Source of the DNA: Mycolicibacterium chlorophenolicum
GTDB lineage: Bacteria > Actinomycetota > Actinomycetes > Mycobacteriales > Mycobacteriaceae
Assembly (NCBI RefSeq): GCF_001044235.1
Contig: NZ_JYNL01000048.1
Location: 1-64,000 of the forward strand
Reading direction: 5' to 3'
DNA: 64,000 bases
Part shown: positions 32,330-40,678 of the stretch, piece after piece
How positions within the stretch are numbered: the first letter of the stretch is position 1
How the letters are laid out: the number at the start of each line of letters is the position of its first letter
Made by a program: the position numbers and the translations under genes
The notes under the pieces: generated by a model
Databases searched by the model: none
What the model was told of the DNA's origin: nothing
Seen by the model: only the letters and a program-made list of their open reading frames with translations

Positions 32330-33061
32330 TTAGGAGAGCGTGGCGCGCACGCACACCGTGACGTACGGCAGCGCCAGGCCTGTGCTGTTCGCGAGTGCGG
32401 GGTGGGTGGTGAGCAGGTCGCGTACGCGGTCGAGCGTGCGGGTGCGCACCCTCTCCGGGGAGGTGATGCAGTAGCTGCGCGAGGCGACCAGATCGATGAG
32501 CGCCTGCGGCGTCAGGTAACTGGTCCACTCGACCTGGTGGCGGGCGACGTCGGTGAACGGCGCGGGCAGGTCCACGGTCTGGCTGAACGGGTCCACCTCG
32601 TGGCCGATGATCCGGCCGAGATCCTTGACCCAGCCCAGCCGTTCGTCGCGGTTGTTCCACACCAGACCCAGGCGGCCGCCGGGCCGCAGCACGCGCGCCA
32701 CCTCCTTGAGTGCGCGCTCGGGATCGAACCAGTGCCACGCCTGCGCGACCAGCACCGCGTCCATGCTGTCATCGGCCAGCGGAATCTCCTCGGCGGTGCC
32801 GAGCAGCGCGGGGGTGTCGGGAAGCGAGCCGCTCAACAGGTCGAGCATCTCCGGAATCGGGTCCACGGCAACGACATCGAGGCCGCGCTCGACCAGTCTG
32901 GTGGTCAACTTGCCCGTACCCGCGCCCAGATCGAGCACGGTGCGCGCGCCGGGAGGCAGCAGCCAGTCGATCGCCTCCGGCGGATACGACGGGCGACCGC
33001 GTTCGTAGGCGGCGGCCTCCGCGCCGAAGGACAGCGAACGCTGTTCGGCCGAACCGCTCAC
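32330..33061 (-). CDS. Class I SAM-dependent methyltransferase (Rv3342-like)
   Basis: A 243-aa Rossmann methyltransferase. SAM motif I is VLDLGAGTGKLT near residue 42, the acidic motif VVAVDPIPEML follows, and VLRPGGRLGLVWNNRDE is motif post-III. The substrate is unknown. Its GTG overlaps the metX stop by 4 bp, making it the third gene of a SAM-riboswitch-controlled operon, which suggests a SAM-linked role rather than chance. It corresponds in position to Rv3342. Confidence 0.87.
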   Translation of the reverse strand: MSGSAEQRSLSFGAEAAAYERGRPSYPPEAIDWLLPPGARTVLDLGAGTGKLTTRLVERGLDVVAVDPIPEMLDLLSGSLPDTPALLGTAEEIPLADDSMDAVLVAQAWHWFDPERALKEVARVLRPGGRLGLVWNNRDERLGWVKDLGRIIGHEVDPFSQTVDLPAPFTDVARHQVEWTSYLTPQALIDLVASRSYCITSPERVRTRTLDRVRDLLTTHPALANSTGLALPYVTVCVRATLS

Positions 33062-34185
33062 CGCGCGGCCAACTCCAGCGTGCGCCGGATCAGCTTGCCC
33101 ACCGCGTCGGTCTCCACGAGGAAGCCGTCGTGCCCGTAGATCGAGTCCACGACATCCAGCCCGTCACAACCGGGCAGCAGATCGGCCAGTTCCTGTTGGA
33201 GCCGAAGCGGATACAGCCGGTCGGAGGTGATGCCGCCGACGACCGTGGGCACCGGGCAGCCGCGCAGTACCGCCTCGATTCCGCCGCGGCCGCGCCCCAC
33301 GTCGTGGCTGGACAGCGCGTCGGTCAGCGCGACGTAGGTACCGGCGTCGAAGCGCGACACCAGCTTTCGGCCCTGATACTCCAGGTAGCTCTGCACCGAG
33401 TACCGCCCGCCGGTGGTCGGGTCCTCGCCGGGCTGCGCCGCGTTGCCGAACCGCTCGTCGAGTTCCGCCTCGCCGCGGTAGGTGAGATGCGCGAACCGGC
33501 GCGCGATCTCCATGCCGGCGTCGGGGGAGCGGCCGGTGTCGTGGTAGTCGCCGTCGCACCAGTTCGGGTCGGAGGTGATCGCCGCGACCTGGCTGCTCTG
33601 CGTGCCGATCTGATCGGCCGTGGCCCGCGCGCCGACGGCCAGCACGAGCGCGGCGCGGACGTTGTCGGGATGGGTGACGATCCACTCGAGCGCGCGGGCG
33701 CCGCCCATCGAGCCGCCGATCACAGCGGCCACCTCGGTGATGCCCAGCCGTTCGAGCACCGCCACGTCGGCGGCCACCTGGTCGCGTACCGTGGTGACGG
33801 GAAACCTTGACCCCCAAGCCTTTCCGTCGGGCGCGACGCTGCTCGGGCCTGTCGAACCGCGGCACCCGCCCAGCACGTTGGTCGAGATCGCGCACCACCG
33901 GTCGGTGTCGATCGGGGCGCCGGGGCCGGCCACCCCGTCCCACCAGCCCGGCGTCGGATGATCAGGCCCGGCGGGTCCGGTGATGTGCGAATCACCGGTC
34001 AGCGCGTGCAGGACGACCACGACGTTGTCGCGGTTGGGCGACAACTCGCCCCACCGCTGCACCGCGATCGAGACGTCGTCGAGGACGGCGCCGTTCTCTA
34101 GCGTCAGCGGTCCGATGTCGACGATGCCGATCTCGCCCTCGGGCGGCAGCGCCACGCGTTCGTTCGCCACATCCACGATCGTCAC
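33058..34185 (-). CDS. metX: Homoserine O-acetyltransferase
   Basis: A 375-aa alpha/beta-hydrolase-fold acyltransferase that makes O-acetylhomoserine from homoserine and acetyl-CoA. The nucleophile is S159 in VIGGSMGGARAL, the acid lies in TSDRLYP and the His in GHDGFLVE. The LHALTGDSH and NVLGGCRGSTGP segments are typical. It is Rv3341 (metA) in Mtb nomenclature. GTG start, overlapped 4 bp by the metY stop, and itself overlapping the methyltransferase start by 4 bp. Confidence 0.96.
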   Translation of the reverse strand: MTIVDVANERVALPPEGEIGIVDIGPLTLENGAVLDDVSIAVQRWGELSPNRDNVVVVLHALTGDSHITGPAGPDHPTPGWWDGVAGPGAPIDTDRWCAISTNVLGGCRGSTGPSSVAPDGKAWGSRFPVTTVRDQVAADVAVLERLGITEVAAVIGGSMGGARALEWIVTHPDNVRAALVLAVGARATADQIGTQSSQVAAITSDPNWCDGDYHDTGRSPDAGMEIARRFAHLTYRGEAELDERFGNAAQPGEDPTTGGRYSVQSYLEYQGRKLVSRFDAGTYVALTDALSSHDVGRGRGGIEAVLRGCPVPTVVGGITSDRLYPLRLQQELADLLPGCDGLDVVDSIYGHDGFLVETDAVGKLIRRTLELAAR

Positions 34186-35534
34186 GTCTGGACCTCGAGA
34201 ACCTGCGCATCGGCGCCGGCACCGACCCGCTGGGCGGCCGCGAAGCCCCGCTCGAGGTCGGCGAGGATGTCGTCGATGCCCTCGATGCCGACCGCCAGCC
34301 GCACCAGTCCGGGCGTCACGCCGGTGGCGAGCTGCTCCTCGGGCGAGAGCTGCTGATGGGTGGTCGAGGCGGGGTGGATCACCAGCGAGCGCACGTCACC
34401 GATGTTGGCGACATGGCTGTGCAGTGTCAGCGCGTCGACGAACGCCTTGCCCGCGGCGACACCGCCTGCCAGTTCGAACGCGAGCACCGCACCGGTTCCC
34501 CTGGGCGCCAGCTTCTTCCCGATCTCGTACCACGGTGAGCTGGGCAGCCCTGCGTAGTTCACCGAGATGACGTCCTGGTGACCGGCGAGGTATTCGGCGA
34601 CCCGCTGGGCGTTGGCGACGTGTCGCTCGACGCGCAGGCTCAGCGTCTCCAGGCCCTGGGCGATCAGGAACGCGTTGAACGGCGACGCCGCCGAGCCGAG
34701 GTCACGCAGCAGCTGCACGCGCGCCTTGAGCGCGTAGGCGGGCGGGCCGAGTTCGGCGAACACCACCCCGTGATAGCTGGGATCCGGCTCGGTGAAACCG
34801 GGGAAGCGCCCGTTGGTCCAGTCGAAGGTGCCGCTGTCGACGATCACGCCGGCGATCGTGGTGCCGTGCCCGCCCAGGTACTTGGTGGCCGAGTGCACGA
34901 CGATGTCGGCGCCGTGGCTGATCGGCTGGATCAGGTACGGGGTGGCGATGGTGTTGTCGACGATCAGCGGGACACCGCTGTCGTGCGCGACCGCCGACAC
35001 CGACGGGATGTCGAGCACGTCGATCTGCGGGTTGGAGATCGTCTCGGCGAAGAACGCCTTGGTGTTGGGCCGCACCGCCGCCCGCCACGACTCCGGGTCG
35101 TCCGGGTTCTCCACGAAGCTGACCTCGATGCCCAGCTTGGGCAGCGTGTAGTGGAACAGGTTGTAGGTGCCGCCGTAGAGCCGCGGGGACGACACGATGT
35201 GGTCGCCGCTGTTGGCGAGGTTGAGGATCGCGAACGTCTCGGCGGCCTGGCCGGAGGCCAGCAGCAGCGCCGCGACGCCGCCCTCGAGCGCCGCGATGCG
35301 CTGCTCGACGACGTCCTGCGTCGGGTTCATGATGCGGGTGTAGATGTTGCCCGGCTCGGCCAGCCCGAACAGCGCCGCGGCGTGGTCGGTGTCCCGGAAC
35401 GCGTAGCTGGTGGTCTGGTAGATCGGCAGGGCCCGTGCACCGGTGGCGGCGTCGGGCGCCTGCCCCGCGTGCACCTGCTTGGTCTCGAACGCCCAGCGAC
35501 TTGTGGGGTCGTCAAAGTCGTTGTCGAGGCTCAT
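34182..35534 (-). CDS. metY: O-acetylhomoserine sulfhydrylase
   Basis: A 450-aa PLP enzyme of the Cys/Met metabolism family that uses sulfide and O-acetylhomoserine to make homocysteine. The Schiff-base lysine is in VHSATKYLGGHGT, with SGQAAE and TLGVDNTI-like PLP-contact segments (here IVDNTIATPYL). GGAGGAG lies 7 nt before the ATG. It is the first gene of the operon and has a SAM-IV riboswitch in its leader. Mtb annotates the orthologue as metC (Rv3340). Confidence 0.95.
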   Translation of the reverse strand: MSLDNDFDDPTSRWAFETKQVHAGQAPDAATGARALPIYQTTSYAFRDTDHAAALFGLAEPGNIYTRIMNPTQDVVEQRIAALEGGVAALLLASGQAAETFAILNLANSGDHIVSSPRLYGGTYNLFHYTLPKLGIEVSFVENPDDPESWRAAVRPNTKAFFAETISNPQIDVLDIPSVSAVAHDSGVPLIVDNTIATPYLIQPISHGADIVVHSATKYLGGHGTTIAGVIVDSGTFDWTNGRFPGFTEPDPSYHGVVFAELGPPAYALKARVQLLRDLGSAASPFNAFLIAQGLETLSLRVERHVANAQRVAEYLAGHQDVISVNYAGLPSSPWYEIGKKLAPRGTGAVLAFELAGGVAAGKAFVDALTLHSHVANIGDVRSLVIHPASTTHQQLSPEEQLATGVTPGLVRLAVGIEGIDDILADLERGFAAAQRVGAGADAQVLEVQT

Positions 35535-35574
35535 TCGATGTCTCCTCCATGAACGGGGGGCCCGTTTCACGGCG

Positions 35575-35694
35575 GACCCGCGCTTGCCTTATAGCCGAAA
35601 TCGGCTACTCAACCTGGTCGTCACCCGGGGCACCCCACCGCGGTTGGAGGGTTGCCGGCCAGCAAGCCGGGGCTGTGTGCTGGCACTCAGAACC
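35575..35694 (-). ncRNA. SAM-IV riboswitch in the metY leader
   Basis: On the minus strand the 120-nt leader contains, in order, TTCTGAGTGCCAGC, CCCCGGCTTGCTGGCCGGC, AACCCTCC, GGTGGGGTGCCCCGGGTGA, GACCAGGTTGAGTAGCC and GCAAGCGCGGGTC. These match what I remember of the mycobacterial SAM-IV aptamer (SAM core plus the extra 3' pseudoknot domain). It should lower metY-metX expression when S-adenosylmethionine is plentiful. The expression platform is probably the following G/C-rich run before the Shine-Dalgarno sequence. Confidence 0.93.
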
Positions 35695-35737
35695 GTCACG
35701 AAGAATAACGCACCCCGGCGACCGGGTGCCACCGGGT

Positions 35738-36580
35738 TCAGCCGATGGCGCGCTGCGAGCCCGTCTGCTCGTCGAGGAAGTCGCGGATCACCCCGGCGAT
35801 CCGGTCCGGTGCCTCGAACATCGGGATGTGCCCGACGCCGTCGAGTTCGGTGAACTGGACGTCGCGCGGCAGGTGTTTGCGGAAGTGCTTGGTGAATCGT
35901 GGATGCGGAAGCACCCGGTCCTTTTCGCAGACCACCAGCGAGGTCGGGATCCCGGTGTCGGCGAGCTCCATCAGCCCCGGCATCAGCAGCGCCTTGACCA
36001 GCAGCTGGTAGTAGGCCGGGCAGTGGGTGACGTCGTCGATGATGTCGAGCATGTCCTCGTCGCTGATGCCGTCGCGGGTGGCGCTGCACGGCACGCTCGC
36101 CGCCGCTCGGGCGCCCGGCAGCCGCGCCGCGCGGGGACCGAGCGCCTTGGCGGTCAGCCACACCGGCAAGCCCATCACGAACTTGAACACGATCTCGTAC
36201 TTGGCCGGCGTCCAGCGGTGCCAGCCGCCGGCCGGTGCGATGCCCATCAGCGAGCGCGCCCGGTTGCGTCGCTCCAGCTCGAAGGCCACCCAGCCGCCCA
36301 GCGAGTTGCCGACGATGTGGGCGGTGTCCCAGCCGATCTCGTCGAGCCAGCGTTCGACGTCGTCGGCCAGCGTGGAGCTGTCGAGCAGCCAGGACCGGTT
36401 CTTGCGGCCGCCGTTGTGGCCCGCCATGGTGGGCGCGAACACCTCGTAGCGGCCGGTCTCGGCGAGTGCGGGCGCGACGTTCTTCCACACGTTCTGCGAC
36501 ATCATGAAGGGGTGCAGCAGCAGCACCGGCTCGCCGGAGCCGAGGTGGATCGGATCGCGTTGCCTCATAGCGCCCGACAT
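35738..36580 (-). CDS. Alpha/beta hydrolase
   Basis: A 280-aa hydrolase. LLLHPFMMSQNVW forms the oxyanion region, the nucleophile serine is in VGNSLGGWVAF, an acid candidate is in VCEKDRVLP, and the catalytic His is in DGVGHIPMFEAP. The substrate is unknown. I list the ATG giving MSGAMRQRDP; a second ATG 12 nt inside is equally possible. It is divergent from the exonuclease gene (49-bp gap). Confidence 0.8.
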   Translation of the reverse strand: MSGAMRQRDPIHLGSGEPVLLLHPFMMSQNVWKNVAPALAETGRYEVFAPTMAGHNGGRKNRSWLLDSSTLADDVERWLDEIGWDTAHIVGNSLGGWVAFELERRNRARSLMGIAPAGGWHRWTPAKYEIVFKFVMGLPVWLTAKALGPRAARLPGARAAASVPCSATRDGISDEDMLDIIDDVTHCPAYYQLLVKALLMPGLMELADTGIPTSLVVCEKDRVLPHPRFTKHFRKHLPRDVQFTELDGVGHIPMFEAPDRIAGVIRDFLDEQTGSQRAIG

Positions 36581-36629
36581 TAAGGTGATACCGGCGGTAC
36601 CGCAAGAACTGCCGCTAGGGTCGACGGCC

Positions 36630-37442
36630 GTGACGCGTCCCCTCACAGTCAGCACCGTCAACGTCAACGGCATCCGGGCGGCGGTGAAGCAGCGCTCCGA
36701 GGACAACCGCGGCCTGTTGCCGTGGTTGGCGCAGACTCCCGCCGACGTCGTGTGCCTTCAGGAGACCCGCGCCGACGACGAGCAGTTGGCCGACGCGCTG
36801 GCCCCGGTGCTCGCCGAGGGGTGGCACCTCGCGTCGGCCGCGCCGCACGTCAAGGGGCGCAACGGTGTGGCGGTGCTGTCCCGCACGCCGCACGATGATG
36901 TTCGGATCGGTTGCGGTGCAGAAGAATTCGCCTCGCACGGACGCTATGTCGAGGTCGACACGGCCGGGGTGACGGTGGGCAGCGTGTACTTCCCGACGGG
37001 GGAGGCCGACACCGAGCGGCAGCGCGAGAAGGAGCGGTTCATGGCCGCGGTGGCCGATCGGATGGCCGTGCTGCGGGCGGCGGGCCGCGATGCGGTGCTG
37101 GGCGGCGACTGGAATATCGCCCACACCGAGAACGACATCAAGAACTGGAAGGGCAACGTCAAGAAGGCCGGGTTCCTGCCCGACGAGCGCCGCTGGCTCA
37201 GCGAGTTGCTGGCCACCGGCTGGGTCGACGTCGTGCGGGCCGCGCACCCCGGCGAGGCGGGGCCGTACGCGTGGTGGTCGTGGCGCGGCAAGGCGTTCGA
37301 CAACGACGCGGGATGGCGCATCGACTACCAGCTCGCGACGCCGGGGCTGGCCGCGCGGGTGGCCGCGGTGAACACCGAGCGGCCCGCCGCATACGCGCTG
37401 CGCTGGTCCGATCACTGCCCCGTCACGGTCACCTACGCGTGA
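36630..37442 (+). CDS. xthA: Exodeoxyribonuclease III / AP endonuclease
   Basis: A 270-aa EEP-family nuclease that removes 3' blocks and cleaves at abasic sites in base excision repair. Motifs are TVNVNGIRAAVK, VCLQETRADD (catalytic Glu), VGSVYFPTG, GGDWNIAHTENDIKNWKGN (Asp/Asn pair) and the C-terminal RWSDHCPVT (catalytic Asp-His). Translation begins at a GTG giving TRPLTVSTVNVNG. The stop codon lies inside an inverted repeat that separates it from the convergent lipase gene. Confidence 0.94.
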   Translation: MTRPLTVSTVNVNGIRAAVKQRSEDNRGLLPWLAQTPADVVCLQETRADDEQLADALAPVLAEGWHLASAAPHVKGRNGVAVLSRTPHDDVRIGCGAEEFASHGRYVEVDTAGVTVGSVYFPTGEADTERQREKERFMAAVADRMAVLRAAGRDAVLGGDWNIAHTENDIKNWKGNVKKAGFLPDERRWLSELLATGWVDVVRAAHPGEAGPYAWWSWRGKAFDNDAGWRIDYQLATPGLAARVAAVNTERPAAYALRWSDHCPVTVTYA

Positions 37443-37489
37443 TTTCGGCGTCGTAGGTGACGCTGAGCGCGACCAATGACGCCGAAATC
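37441..37489. terminator. Inverted repeat between xthA and the lipase gene
   Basis: GATTTCGGCGTC (37441-37452) and GACGCCGAAATC (37478-37489) are perfect arms around a 25-nt loop, placed exactly between two convergent stop codons. The role as a bidirectional terminator is inferred from position, as no T-run follows. Confidence 0.6.
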
Positions 37490-37491
37490 GC

Positions 37492-38517
37492 TCAGCAGCC
37501 GACGCGCGTGGGGGTCTGCAGCGCGCCGTCGGCGCCGTCGATCGCGCCGCGCACCACGTCGAACACCCGCGGATCCCATGTCAGCCCGGTCTCCCACGGC
37601 AGCCCGACCGCGTCGGAGACGTAGATGCTGTGGGTGTCGTCGAAGGACACGCAGCGCCGGTGCGGCAGTACGCGGTCGCTGATATCGGTGGCCAGGGCGC
37701 TGCGATTCGACACGATGCCGTCGTTGGGCCACACCATCGGGTTGGTTGGGGCCGGACGGGTGAACCGGGCCCCGCCGATGACGACGACCGGAATCTCGTC
37801 CAGGACGCCGGCCTGGAACTCGTTCCAGCCCTGCGGGCCCATCAGGTAGCCCTGGTTGACCTCCCGGCCCGACCCGGTCTGCAGCCGGGTCACCTCCGCG
37901 GCCATCGCCAGGGACGCCTTCTCGCAGTAGGCGTCGCCCGCGCAGTCCGCCAGTGTCGTGATGCCGTTGGCGTAGTCGGACAGGAACGATCCCTCCCACG
38001 GCGTGCCCAGCGTGGTCAGCGAACGGATCCGGATCGGTGAGCCGAGGCTCTGCAGCACCCGGAACGCCGCCCGCGAGTACAGCCCACCCATCGAGTGGCC
38101 GACGACGTCGATGACGTCCACGCCGCGGGTGTCGTGCAGATATGTGAGAAACCGGGCGAGGTGTTCGCCGGCCAGGTCGATCGATGCCGTCGAGTCGACG
38201 GTCATGGTGTCGGGCAGTGTGATCGGGCAGTCGCCGAACGCGCCGAACCCGCTCTGGTCGACCACCGGGCCGCGGCCCGCCATCGCCGGGGAGGTGTAGA
38301 CGGTGTGGCCTGCGGCGAGCAGGTTCTCCCGCAGCGCGGTGTCGGTGTTCCCGGCCGCCAGGCCGGATCGGCAGGCATCGTCGGGGGTGGTGAACGGGCT
38401 GACCGCGTCACCGCCGGAGACGATGACGACCGCGCGGCCGGGCGCGGCGTGCGCAGGACCGGCATGCAGAAGGGCCGCGAGCATCAGCGCGACCACGACG
38501 ACGATCAACCCCCGCAT
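37492..38517 (-). CDS. Secreted lipase/esterase (alpha/beta hydrolase)
   Basis: A 341-aa protein with a classic signal peptide (residues 1-24, LIVVVVALMLAALLHAGPAHA cut here as VVVVALMLAALL and PAHA). The nucleophile serine is in DVVGHSMGGLYSR, with a GTPWEGSFLSDY segment and a late His (DDTHSIYV). Two cysteine pairs could form disulfides. This fits the class-2 bacterial lipase/EstA group that cleaves fatty esters outside the membrane. It converges with xthA. Confidence 0.83.
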   Translation of the reverse strand: MRGLIVVVVALMLAALLHAGPAHAAPGRAVVIVSGGDAVSPFTTPDDACRSGLAAGNTDTALRENLLAAGHTVYTSPAMAGRGPVVDQSGFGAFGDCPITLPDTMTVDSTASIDLAGEHLARFLTYLHDTRGVDVIDVVGHSMGGLYSRAAFRVLQSLGSPIRIRSLTTLGTPWEGSFLSDYANGITTLADCAGDAYCEKASLAMAAEVTRLQTGSGREVNQGYLMGPQGWNEFQAGVLDEIPVVVIGGARFTRPAPTNPMVWPNDGIVSNRSALATDISDRVLPHRRCVSFDDTHSIYVSDAVGLPWETGLTWDPRVFDVVRGAIDGADGALQTPTRVGC

Positions 38518-38528
38518 GCGCGCGAAGA

Positions 38529-39140
38529 CTACCCGGGGATCGGGTCCCAGTCCGGGGACCGTCCGAGGTGGCGCAACAGGCGGGCGAAGGCGTCGTCGTC
38601 GGTCTGTGGCAATGCCCGCGCGAACGGGGAGGGATCGGTATCGCGGAAGTCGCCGTCGGGAACGGCCAGCGTCAGCGGCGTGACGGCGGCGATGACGTCG
38701 TCGGGCAGCGTGAACGGTGTGCCCAGCGCCGCGGCGACGTCCCAGCCGTGCACCACGTAATCCACGAAGTGGAACCCCATCGCCGTCTCGCCGACGACGG
38801 TGACGTCGGCGCCGAAATCGGGCAGCGCGAACAGCGCCTCGTCGGTGCCGGGGGTCGCGAACGCCGCGAGGACGTCGCGCGCGGCGGCGGTGTAGGTGCC
38901 GACCGGATCGGCGGCGATCGCCGCGGTCAGTGGTTCGGTGCGCCAGACGTCGGGGTCGGCGCCGCGGCCGCGCGCGGCGGCGGCGAACCCGCGGTGTTGC
39001 GCGGTCATGTGGGCGAGAAGGTCGGCCAGCGTCCACCCTGAGCACGGGGTGGGCCGGTCGAGATCACTGCTGTGGACGGCGGACACGACCTCGATCGAGG
39101 TCTCCACGGCGGTGCGATGCTGAGCGGAGAATGTAGGCAT
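38529..39140 (-). CDS. TIGR03086 family DinB-like metal-binding protein
   Basis: A 203-aa protein of the mycothiol-dependent maleylpyruvate isomerase/DinB superfamily: PTPCSGWTLADLLAHMTAQHRGFA at the N-terminal helix pair, and a His in FVDYVVHGWDVA, together giving a three-His metal site. Members may act in mycothiol-linked chemistry, though function is not established. It is divergent from a MarR gene with a palindrome between them and is the likely target. An ATG at 39146 gives two extra residues. Confidence 0.78.
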   Translation of the reverse strand: MPTFSAQHRTAVETSIEVVSAVHSSDLDRPTPCSGWTLADLLAHMTAQHRGFAAAARGRGADPDVWRTEPLTAAIAADPVGTYTAAARDVLAAFATPGTDEALFALPDFGADVTVVGETAMGFHFVDYVVHGWDVAAALGTPFTLPDDVIAAVTPLTLAVPDGDFRDTDPSPFARALPQTDDDAFARLLRHLGRSPDWDPIPG

Positions 39141-39149
39141 GTGCATATG

Positions 39150-39165
39150 GTATGCGTCTGCATAC
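39150..39165. promoter_or_regulatory. Probable MarR operator
   Basis: GTATGC-N4-GCATAC is a perfect inverted repeat inside an AT-rich stretch between divergent starts (39140 and 39192). It lies 9 bp from the TIGR03086 start and would overlap both promoters. Confidence 0.6.
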
Positions 39166-39191
39166 GATATGGCAATGCTTACGCTTTCCCC

Positions 39192-39632
39192 GTGAGTTCC
39201 GCGTCGCGCCGCCCTGATCTGGCTGCGCTGCTGGCACCCCTCGTGCGGGAGTTGGTGGCCGCCGAGGAACCGGTGCTGGCCGCCCACGGCCTGACCATGT
39301 GGGGCTACGTCGTGCTCTGCGCCCTCGACCGCGGCGAGGTGCGCACGCAGGCCGCGTTGGCCGAGGCCATCAACGCCGACAAGACGCGCATCATCCGCAC
39401 CCTCGACGACCTGCAGCACAGCGGGCTCATCGAACGCGTGCCCGACCCGGAGGACCGACGCGCGCGGCTGCTGCGCATCACCGCGCAGGGCCGCCGGAGC
39501 AAGGACGCGGCGCAGGCGCAGATCCAGCGCGGCGAGGAACGCTGGCTCGGTCTGCTCGACGCCGAGGAGCGGCGGGTGTTCCTGCGCGCACTGCGACGGA
39601 TGGCCGCCGACCGAAACGACGGGCCCGCATGA
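39192..39632 (+). CDS. MarR family transcriptional regulator
   Basis: A 146-aa winged-helix regulator (RTQAALAEAINADKTRIIRTLDDL recognition region, wing VPDPEDRRARLLRITAQG). GTG start. It is divergent from the TIGR03086 gene and shares an operator-like palindrome. Its stop is 16 bp before trpS, so trpS may be read from the same promoter. Confidence 0.87.
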   Translation: MSSASRRPDLAALLAPLVRELVAAEEPVLAAHGLTMWGYVVLCALDRGEVRTQAALAEAINADKTRIIRTLDDLQHSGLIERVPDPEDRRARLLRITAQGRRSKDAAQAQIQRGEERWLGLLDAEERRVFLRALRRMAADRNDGPA

Positions 39633-39648
39633 AAAACTGGACCTCACC

Positions 39649-40662
39649 ATGAGCACCGCAGCCAAGCCCGTCGTCTTCTCCGGCGCGCAACCCACCTCCG
39701 ACTCTCTGCACCTGGGCAACGCGCTGGGCGCGGTCGCACAGTGGGTGGGCCTCCAGGACGGTCACGACGCGTACTTCTGCGTGGTGGATCTGCACGCCAT
39801 CACGTTGGCGCAGGACCCCGCGACGCTGCGGCGGCGCACGCTGGCCACCGCCGCGCAGTACCTCGCGCTGGGGGTGGACCCCGCCCGGGCGACGGTGTTC
39901 GTCCAGAGCCATGTGCCCGAGCACTCCGAATTGGCTTGGGTACTGGGATGTTTCACCGGGTTCGGGCAGGCGTCGCGGATGACGCAGTTCAAGGACAAGT
40001 CCGCCAAGCACGGCGCCGACGCGCAGACGGTGGGGTTGTTCACCTATCCGATCCTGATGGCCGCCGACGTGCTGCTCTACGACACCGAGCTGGTGCCGGT
40101 CGGCGAGGACCAGCGCCAGCACCTCGAACTCGCCCGCGACGTCGCGCAACGCTTCAACGCTCGCTTCCCCGACACGTTCGTCATCCCCGAACCGATGATC
40201 CCCAAGGCGACCGCCAAGATCTACGACCTGGCCGATCCCACCGCCAAGATGAGCAAGTCCGCGGCCACCGACGCCGGGCTGATCAGCCTGCTCGACGATC
40301 CGGCCCGCACCGCCAAGAAGATCCGGTCCGCGGTCACCGACAGCGAGCGCGAGATCCGCTTCGATCCCGAAGCCAAACCGGGGGTGTCGAACCTGCTGAC
40401 CATCCAGTCGGCGGTCACCGGGGCCGACATCGACAAACTCGTCGAGGGGTACGCCGGCCGCGGCTACGGCGACCTGAAGAAGGAGACCGCCGACGCCGTC
40501 GTCGAGTTCGTCACGCCCATCAAGGCGCGGGTCGACGAGCTGCTCGACGACCCCGCCGAACTGGAAGGTGTGCTGGCGGCCGGCGCGCAGCGGGCGCGCG
40601 AGGTGTCTGGACACACGGTGCGCCGGGTATATGACCGGCTGGGGTTCCTGGCACCGCGCTAG
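39649..40662 (+). CDS. trpS: Tryptophanyl-tRNA synthetase
   Basis: A 337-aa class I synthetase. The HIGH-type motif is HLGN at residues 21-24 and KMSKS begins at residue 200. GEDQRQHLELARD and LMAADVLLYDTELVPVG are typical. It charges tRNA-Trp. It corresponds to Rv3336c. The downstream YihY gene starts 16 bp after the stop, so they are probably co-transcribed. Confidence 0.97.
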   Translation: MSTAAKPVVFSGAQPTSDSLHLGNALGAVAQWVGLQDGHDAYFCVVDLHAITLAQDPATLRRRTLATAAQYLALGVDPARATVFVQSHVPEHSELAWVLGCFTGFGQASRMTQFKDKSAKHGADAQTVGLFTYPILMAADVLLYDTELVPVGEDQRQHLELARDVAQRFNARFPDTFVIPEPMIPKATAKIYDLADPTAKMSKSAATDAGLISLLDDPARTAKKIRSAVTDSEREIRFDPEAKPGVSNLLTIQSAVTGADIDKLVEGYAGRGYGDLKKETADAVVEFVTPIKARVDELLDDPAELEGVLAAGAQRAREVSGHTVRRVYDRLGFLAPR

Positions 40663-40678
40663 CCCCGAGGAGGCCCCG

